Assembly (NCBI GenBank): GCA_021847645.1
Contig: JAJZQG010000014.1
Location: 1 to 62,622, forward strand
Origin: Myxococcales bacterium
Lineage (GTDB): Bacteria; Myxococcota_A; Polyangia; Polyangiales; Polyangiaceae
Reading direction: 5' to 3'
DNA length: 62,622 nucleotides
The notes beneath the pieces are model-generated. The model was given only the letters and a program-made list of their open reading frames with translations, searched no databases and was not told the DNA's origin. This document shows positions 57,484-62,622 of the stretch, one piece after another (within the stretch, counting starts at the first letter, position 1; each line of letters starts with the position of its first letter). The translations under genes and the position numbers were made by a program.

Positions 57484-57774
57484 TCAGTTCGACGGCTTCT
57501 TGCCGCCGATCACCGGGATCGTGACGAAGCCGCCGAACGAGGTGGTGGGCTGCAGCGCGGGGGACGGTGCCGGCGCACCGGACATGACGGTCTTCGCCAG
57601 GGACATCGCCTGGGCGATTTCCGCGAAGTACGCGGGATCTACCTGCACCGTGGTGCCGTTGCGCAGCAGGTGGATGTGAATCGTGCCACAGGTGCAGCGG
57701 CTGATGCGGATGCCCTCGGTCTTGACGATCTCGGTGTGCGGACCGCACGCGGGCTTGGGGTCGGAATCAGACAT
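57484..57774 (-). CDS. small Cys-motif protein, unknown function
   Basis: 96 aa, not recognised. A short N-terminal tail is followed by ISRCTCGTIHIHLLRNGTTV, a Cys-x-Cys-Gly with His-x-His a few residues later that could bind metal, then a helix (AYFAEIAQAMSLAKTVM) and a Pro-rich tail. Probably cytoplasmic. ATG 57774. It lies 80 bp downstream of the bpt/ate gene on the same strand and 101 bp before the M64 peptidase, so it may belong to either unit. Confidence 0.6.
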   Translation of the reverse strand: MSDSDPKPACGPHTEIVKTEGIRISRCTCGTIHIHLLRNGTTVQVDPAYFAEIAQAMSLAKTVMSGAPAPSPALQPTTSFGGFVTIPVIGGKKPSN

Positions 57775-57854
57775 GGTCGGCAAGGCATAGCGCCCGGCCG
57801 GGTCGTTGCCCAGGGGGTTTGTCGTTCTGCCGTCCCGCCGGCGCGTGCCCAAGG

Positions 57855-58607
57855 CTAACCGGTTCGATCGAACGGCCGCCAGCCCCCGTCGATGAGCCTC
57901 TCGTGCGGCAGGAAGCGGGCCTTGTAGCGCATATGGGCGTTGTCGGCCACGTACAGGCCCAGGTACAGATAGGCCAACCCCTGCCGACGCGCGACCTCCA
58001 GCTGCTTGAGTATCGAGTACGTGCCCAGGCTCCACGATGGATAATCCGGGTCGTAAAACGTGTAGTGCGCCGACAGCCCGGTCTTGCCCACGTCCGTGAT
58101 CCCGACGCCGATGAGCTTGTCTCCCAGCCAATAGGAGAACTCCAGCGTGCTGCAGCAGGTATCCGCCAGGAACTGCCGGTACCTCGCCAGGTTCATCGGG
58201 TCGTCGTCGCTCGCCCGCAGGTGACGGCCCGCCAGATGCTTCTCGTACAACAGAACGCGGGAACGGGAGGTCGCCGGGCTGCCCAGCTCCAAACGAATCC
58301 GGGCGTCGTTGTGCGCGAGAATACGGCGGTGCGTCTTCCCAGGCCGGAATCGGTCCACCGGGATGCGGATCGCCTCGCATGCCTGGCAACCCGGACACGC
58401 CGTCCGATACAGCAACATGCCGTGACGGCGATCCCCCTGCTGCAGGCGCACGTCGAGCTCTGCAGGGCGCAGCATGCGGATCGGCAGCCGAAGAGGCATG
58501 CGGGCTTGCAGGCCGGGCAGGTACGGACAGGGCGTGACCTCGTCGTGCACGAGCAGCTCAGGCGGCTCGAGGTCGGGAATCAGGGGCAAGGAATCCTGCG
58601 GACGCAC
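57855..58607 (-). CDS. bpt: arginyl/leucyl-tRNA-protein transferase
   Basis: 250-aa ATE/Bpt family enzyme that adds Leu or Arg from tRNA to N-terminal Asp/Glu of proteins, marking them for ClpAP. The family start PCPYLPGLQARMPLRL is intact, with CPGCQACEAIRIPV giving the conserved Cys cluster. The C-terminal GNAT-like part reads GVGITDVGKTGLSAHYTFYD and WSLGTYSILKQLEVARR. Length is typical of bacterial Bpt. ATG 58607. The leucyltransferase partner Aat and ClpS are not seen in the window. Confidence 0.9.
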   Translation of the reverse strand: MRPQDSLPLIPDLEPPELLVHDEVTPCPYLPGLQARMPLRLPIRMLRPAELDVRLQQGDRRHGMLLYRTACPGCQACEAIRIPVDRFRPGKTHRRILAHNDARIRLELGSPATSRSRVLLYEKHLAGRHLRASDDDPMNLARYRQFLADTCCSTLEFSYWLGDKLIGVGITDVGKTGLSAHYTFYDPDYPSWSLGTYSILKQLEVARRQGLAYLYLGLYVADNAHMRYKARFLPHERLIDGGWRPFDRTG

Positions 58608-58838
58608 GATGCGCGCATTGTGACACCGGCAACGTCACCGCGGTAGGGGCATCGCTCCCCCGCGTCGCCCGCGTTCCCTTCGCGGGCTCGCCGAGCATGG
58701 GCCCAACCGCGGCCGTCGTCGCGCCCCGACAGGTTCGCCCCCGCACCGCCGGCTGCTCGGGTTGCCGCCCACTCGCAAGCGTGCGCTCCCCGCGCGTTTC
58801 CGCTACCCTTCGGACAACCCCGAACTGTCGAGGTCCTG

Positions 58839-59669
58839 ATGGCGACGTCGCTGCCCTGCATTCATGTCTCCTTCGAGTCCGTCGACCAGCTCCGGCAGGA
58901 ATACGCGAGAACCATCCGCAAGGGCGGCGTCTTCGCGCCCGGAGCCGAGCCCTTGCCCGATCGGTGCGAGTGCACGCTGGTCCTCGCGCACCCGGACACC
59001 GCCGGGCGCTTCGAGCTGCGCGCCGAAGTGGTCTACGTCAAGCCCGAGGATCCGGGACGCGGCGTAGGGGTTCACTTGTTGGATTTCAACCCGACGACGA
59101 TCGCCGCCCTCGAGGCGTTCATCGAATCCGCTTCCGACCCGGCGCATTCCCCACCAGCCGAGCTCGCTCCACCGCCGCCCGACCTCCACGCCCCAGGTCC
59201 CGTTGCCGACCCGTCCGGCACTGCTGCGCCGGATGCGCACGGTGATGAGCCCGTCGCTCGGCTCGCCGTCTCCGCCCTGCACGAGCGGCTGCGCGGCCTG
59301 ACACTCGCCGAGCAGATGAGGCTGGCACGGGAAGGCGGCCTGCAGGAGCGCGTGGCCCTCGAGCGGCTCTTCGGCAAGGCCGTCTGGGAGCCCATCTTGC
59401 AGAACCAGCGCGTCTCTCCCCCGGAGGTGGCCCGCATCGCGCGGATGGGCACCGCGCCCACACCGTTGCTGGAGATGATCGCTGGCAATGCGGCTTGGCT
59501 GTCCTCGGGCGAAGTTCGTCGAGCCCTGCTGTCCAATCCGCGGCTCTCCGAGGAAGGCGTCACCAAGGTCCTGCGGCACGCCCCGAAACCCGAACTGCAG
59601 CTGGTGGCCTCACAGACGCTCTACGCGTCGCGCGTCCGCAAGATCGCCCGAACCTTGCTGAATCGTTGA
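58839..59669 (+). CDS. PilZ-like protein with C-terminal helical repeats
   Basis: 276 aa. Residues ~1-95 resemble the PilZ-like domain of TIGR02266 type: ARTIRKGGVFAP, a hydrophobic core strand and GRGVGVHLLDFN. The cyclic-di-GMP RxxxR/[DN]xSxxG motif is only partly kept (TIRKGG), so binding is uncertain. Residues ~95-140 are a Pro/Ala linker. Residues ~140-276 are helical repeats with a repeated pattern (LLEMIAGNAAWLSSGEVRRALL, then NPRLSEEGVTKVLRHAP), like variant leucine-rich/HEAT-like arrays. Possibly a c-di-GMP-responsive protein partner. GAGGT five bases before ATG 58839 supports this start. Confidence 0.78.
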   Translation: MATSLPCIHVSFESVDQLRQEYARTIRKGGVFAPGAEPLPDRCECTLVLAHPDTAGRFELRAEVVYVKPEDPGRGVGVHLLDFNPTTIAALEAFIESASDPAHSPPAELAPPPPDLHAPGPVADPSGTAAPDAHGDEPVARLAVSALHERLRGLTLAEQMRLAREGGLQERVALERLFGKAVWEPILQNQRVSPPEVARIARMGTAPTPLLEMIAGNAAWLSSGEVRRALLSNPRLSEEGVTKVLRHAPKPELQLVASQTLYASRVRKIARTLLNR

Positions 59670-59776
59670 AGCGCTCGCCCTGCTCCCGCACACGCCGCCC
59701 CATCCCGCCTCGGAATACCATCAACGGGTTTCTTCTGCCGCGCCTCGCGCCCCCCCTCGGCTACTATCCGGCCACG

Positions 59777-60226
59777 ATGACGACTCCCACGTACCAGGAC
59801 CCCCGCCTCGCTTTCGTCCATGACTTCATGACCAACCAGATCCCGTTCAATCGGGTCCTGGGAATCCAGGTGCTCGAGCTGGGCGAAGGTCGTGCGGTGT
59901 TGGCCGTCGACTATCGGCCCGACCTGGTCGGCGACCCCCTGCGGCCAGCCCTGCACGGCGGCGTCATCTCCGCGCTGCTCGATACCTGCGGAGGCGCCGC
60001 CGTCTGGACCACCATCGGTGAGAACGACCGCATCTCCACCATCGACCTGCGCGTCGACTACCTTCGCCCCGCGCCCCTCGAGCGGATCCTGGCCGTGGCC
60101 GAGGTCATCCGTGTGGGCAATCGCGTCGGCGTCGCCTCGATCAAAGCCTTCCCCGCATCCAAGCCCGACGAGGTCTGCGCCGAGGGCAAGGGCGTCTACT
60201 CCGTGCGTCGCGCCGACGACCGGTGA
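59777..60226 (+). CDS. PaaI-type hotdog thioesterase
   Basis: 149-aa hotdog-fold acyl-CoA thioesterase. The PaaI-type catalytic motif LHGGVISALLDTCGG is present, with ISTIDLRVDYLRPAP on the partner strand. It should hydrolyse an acyl-CoA ester, perhaps a branched or aromatic one. No Shine-Dalgarno is visible before ATG 59777; TACTAT lies nine bases upstream, a possible -10 of a nearly leaderless message. It converges with the PAS histidine kinase gene (24 bp). Confidence 0.9.
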   Translation: MTTPTYQDPRLAFVHDFMTNQIPFNRVLGIQVLELGEGRAVLAVDYRPDLVGDPLRPALHGGVISALLDTCGGAAVWTTIGENDRISTIDLRVDYLRPAPLERILAVAEVIRVGNRVGVASIKAFPASKPDEVCAEGKGVYSVRRADDR

Positions 60227-60250
60227 GGCCCCCGGCATGACGAAACCTGC

Positions 60251-61441
60251 TCACCAGCTGCTCGGATCCGCGCCCCTTCCCGACCACCTCCTGGGCACGA
60301 TCAACGAGAAGGTCGTGCCGTGCTCCTCGTCGCTCGTGAAGCTCACGCGACCTCCCAGGTAGCCTTCGCCCAGCAACCGGATGCTGTAGGTCCCCAGGCC
60401 GCGGCCCGCCCCTTTGGTGCTGAATGATCGCTGGAAGATCTGCCGCGCCACGTCGGCCGCAACCACGCCCGGGTTGTTCACCAGGAACTCCACCTCGGAG
60501 TCCGTTGCCCGTGCCGACAGCGTCACCGTGCCCCGCGGCGGCGTGGCCTCGAGCGCGTTCTTGACCATGTTCCCCAGTACTCGCTGCACCAGGCTCACGT
60601 CCGTCACCAGCTCCGCGTCCGGAGCCGACCCCACCACCAGCGTCCGGTCCTGCGCTGCGTCATGGCGGCAGAACGCGCGGTGCGCCTGCTGCAGCACGGT
60701 CGACGCCAACGCGTAGGCCGGCTGGGTCTGCAGATCGCCCGACTCGGCCGCCAGCAGTTGGCGCTGTTGCGCGATGAGGTCGATCAGACGATCGGACAAC
60801 TCCAGCAGCAAGTCTCGGTATTCCGCCTCGGCTTGGGCAGTGTGTCCCTGACCGAGCATGGCCGCAATCCCGCGCATGCCCCCAGCCGCATTGAGCATGT
60901 CGTGGAAGAACAGCTTCTCCAAGACCCTGCGACGCCACTCGCTCTCGGTGTTCCGCGTGGCGACGACCACGAACGCGGAGCCGTCCAGTGCGACCGGCGT
61001 GGCGATGACCTCGGCCTCGAAGGCGAAGCCGTGCTCGCGGTCCAGGCTGATTCGGCACTCTCCCGAGGCGGTTTCCTGGGAGCGCTGCGCGCGCAGCACG
61101 GCCGACAGAACGCCGCACACACGGCAGGCCCCCGACGTACCGCAGCCCGAGGGTGCCACTCTGGCATTCACACAACCCAACGCCTCGCCGATGCGCTTGC
61201 CCAGCACCTCGCCCGGGCCCCCGGCTCCCACGGCGGCGATCATCCTGCCGTTCGCGGCGACGATCTGTCGCTCCTCGTTCAACACGCAGGCGATCCCCGG
61301 AACGGCCTCGAGCACGGCGCTCAGCAGTTGGTCGTTCTTCACCTTGCTGACCGCGGCCCGCAGCTCGGTCTGCGCAGCCCGGCGCCCGGGCGCGTACAAC
61401 GTCGGAGGCTCTGGCCGGGATTCGCGCTCGGTGCCGTCCAT
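60251..61441 (-). CDS. PAS histidine kinase with four-Cys PAS region
   Basis: 396-aa soluble kinase. A PAS-like domain (~35-170) carries a Cys cluster: Cys90, Cys100, Cys106 and Cys109 (spacing C-x9-C-x5-C-x2-C, with GCGTSGACRVC). The kinase part starts near 175; the phosphoacceptor His180 is in FFHDMLNAAGG, with Asp rather than the usual Glu after it. The ATPase has LGNMVKNALEAT (N-box) and GRGLGTYSI (G2), though the DxGxG G1 box reads VNNPGVV, so ATP binding is somewhat diverged. The Cys cluster could bind metal or sense redox. ATG 61441; no strong RBS. Confidence 0.83.
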   Translation of the reverse strand: MDGTERESRPEPPTLYAPGRRAAQTELRAAVSKVKNDQLLSAVLEAVPGIACVLNEERQIVAANGRMIAAVGAGGPGEVLGKRIGEALGCVNARVAPSGCGTSGACRVCGVLSAVLRAQRSQETASGECRISLDREHGFAFEAEVIATPVALDGSAFVVVATRNTESEWRRRVLEKLFFHDMLNAAGGMRGIAAMLGQGHTAQAEAEYRDLLLELSDRLIDLIAQQRQLLAAESGDLQTQPAYALASTVLQQAHRAFCRHDAAQDRTLVVGSAPDAELVTDVSLVQRVLGNMVKNALEATPPRGTVTLSARATDSEVEFLVNNPGVVAADVARQIFQRSFSTKGAGRGLGTYSIRLLGEGYLGGRVSFTSDEEHGTTFSLIVPRRWSGRGADPSSW

Positions 61442-61602
61442 GGTTCGGATCGTCTGCGTGGTGCCGGTTCGGAACTTCTTTGTCTGAGCACGGTTCAGGA
61501 CTCGGCGCAACGTCTTCCTCCCGCCACCCGTCGCACGGCTCCCGTGCTGGCCAGGCTGGCGGCGTGAAAACGTCGGCCTTCGACACCCCGGCGTGATGCG
61601 GC

Positions 61603-62622
61603 TTACTCGTTCGTCACCGATTGCCACTCGTCCGCCGTGTGCGGAGCAACCGGGCGGTAGCCCGCCGGCAGCGGCTCGTCGGTGAAGTTGATCGTCAACT
61701 GATCCCTCGAGATCCAGCCCACCGGATCCCAGACGAACGGGATGGCGTGCTGGCTCTTGCGTGCGACCTGGTCGATCACCGCGTTGGTCAGGGTCGACGG
61801 AAGCGTGTCGGGGAACTGGGAGCGGGGCGCGCGCCCGCCCTCGTGCTGCAGACACTCGGCCTGCGCTTCGGTCAGCTTCCAGTGCAGCCGATCGTCGGGC
61901 AATGCCCTCAAGTCGTCGGAAAGAAATAGCAGCCCACGGGCGGCTGCCGCCACCCACACGCCCACGTTCACCTCGTTGTCGGGGAGCTTGCGGAGCAGCG
62001 GCGGATCGGCATCGCAAAGCGTCGCGGCGCACAACGGCCAGCGCGCGGCCAGGCTCCGCGCCTGGTTGAGGACGAAGTACCACGACGGACCGAAGGGCTC
62101 GAGCGCGATGTCGCCGCCGAGCCTCCAACCATCCACATAAGGGAACGAGGCAATCGGCGGTGCACCTACCGCCGCGATCACCAGGTCGTCGCCGGCCGCC
62201 TGCCGGATGAGGCGCAACGCTTCGGCATACGCCTCCATGCCGGTCACGGGCTTGGCACGCGCTCCCTCGTAGGTGCCGGCAAAGAGGAAATCGATCTTCA
62301 GAAAGTCCAGCCCCCAGCCCTTGAGCGTCGTGATCACGTCCGTCAGGTGCGCTGCAGCCTCGGTATTCGTCACGTCCAGCACGCGCATCGGGCCGTGCAA
62401 CGCGTGGTCGTAGACGGCTCCCTGAACGAACCAATCCGGATGGTCGGTCACCAGCGTGCTGTCTTCCTGGACGAGCAGCGGCGCCAGCCAGACTCCTGCT
62501 TTGAACCCGCCCGCGTGCAGGTCCGCGACCAGACCCGAAATCCCCGACGGGAACTTGGCGTTCGGCTCCCACTCTCCCCACTTGTTCTGCCAGCCGTCGT
62601 CGACTACTACATAAAAGGGGTC
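61603..62622 (-). CDS. alpha-galactosidase-type glycoside hydrolase (GH36/27-like), partial
   Basis: C-terminal part of a clan-D glycoside hydrolase whose N-terminus lies beyond the window's right edge. In-frame translation continues to base 62622. Visible motifs: VVVDDGWQNKWGEWEPN, HAGGFKAGVWLAPLLV and WGLDFLKIDFLFAG, where the Asp of LKIDF matches the catalytic nucleophile. RLGGDIALEPFGPSWYF follows. It should release alpha-linked galactose or a similar sugar from oligosaccharides or surface glycans. The first ATG inside the window (62451) is within the conserved domain and is not the true start. No signal peptide can be judged. Confidence 0.85.
   Translation of the reverse strand, partial: DPFYVVVDDGWQNKWGEWEPNAKFPSGISGLVADLHAGGFKAGVWLAPLLVQEDSTLVTDHPDWFVQGAVYDHALHGPMRVLDVTNTEAAAHLTDVITTLKGWGLDFLKIDFLFAGTYEGARAKPVTGMEAYAEALRLIRQAAGDDLVIAAVGAPPIASFPYVDGWRLGGDIALEPFGPSWYFVLNQARSLAARWPLCAATLCDADPPLLRKLPDNEVNVGVWVAAAARGLLFLSDDLRALPDDRLHWKLTEAQAECLQHEGGRAPRSQFPDTLPSTLTNAVIDQVARKSQHAIPFVWDPVGWISRDQLTINFTDEPLPAGYRPVAPHTADEWQSVTNE

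Overview
This 62.6 kb window is very GC-rich, densely coding DNA from one bacterial chromosome. I recognise no rRNA, tRNA, CRISPR array, transposase or phage gene. The gene content fits a Myxococcota-like (former Deltaproteobacteria) organism: many putative lipoproteins, a Cys-repeat surface lipoprotein, a DUF4388-DnaJ-TPR protein, a sigma-54 response regulator, a PilZ-like protein, a MASE1-GGDEF protein and an M64 peptidase. This is inference from gene types, not a phylogeny.

Layout. 1-774 is non-coding. 0.8-10.8 kb is an envelope/lipid block: a nuclease-like lipoprotein, a CDP-alcohol phosphatidyltransferase, a hydrolase-like lipoprotein, a CapA-like metallophosphatase, a membrane sulfatase/LTA-synthase-like protein and a spermidine-synthase domain set between two membrane regions. 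11.0-15.0 kb (minus) holds an aminotransferase and a translationally coupled set of three lipoproteins plus a TVP38-type membrane protein. 15.1-21.7 kb (minus) is the most distinctive unit, a five-gene run: hybrid histidine kinase, receiver-only regulator, TSUP anion transporter, two-TM protein of unknown function, and a PEP-synthase-like protein with an atypical C-terminus. 22-29.6 kb (plus) has an amino-acid permease, an unusual PilT-N/redoxin fusion, a NUDIX hydrolase, a methyltransferase and a coupled pair of secreted proteins. 29.7-33.3 kb is fadI-fadJ with a readable promoter and a palindromic operator. 33.5-36.4 kb carries a diguanylate cyclase and glgC.

36.5-50.8 kb is mainly minus strand and amino-acid/nitrogen related: two PLP fold-type II enzymes, YgeY, SsnA and an allantoinase-like amidohydrolase. 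Interspersed are a Cys-repeat lipoprotein, a YafJ-like amidotransferase whose N-terminal nucleophile reads as Ser, a decayed TSUP pseudogene, tdk, cobB, an EamA transporter and prmC. 50.8-62.6 kb holds the DUF4388-DnaJ-TPR protein, an NtrC-type regulator, a YrdC-family protein, a coupled M64 peptidase and beta-propeller lipoprotein, an arginyl/leucyl-transferase, a PilZ-like protein, a PaaI thioesterase, a histidine kinase with a four-Cys PAS region, and an alpha-galactosidase-type glycosidase cut by the window edge.

ATGA or GTGA overlaps are frequent (13.9, 14.3, 17.7, 18.4, 28.3, 31.1, 48.4 and 56.0 kb) and were used to choose starts and infer operons.
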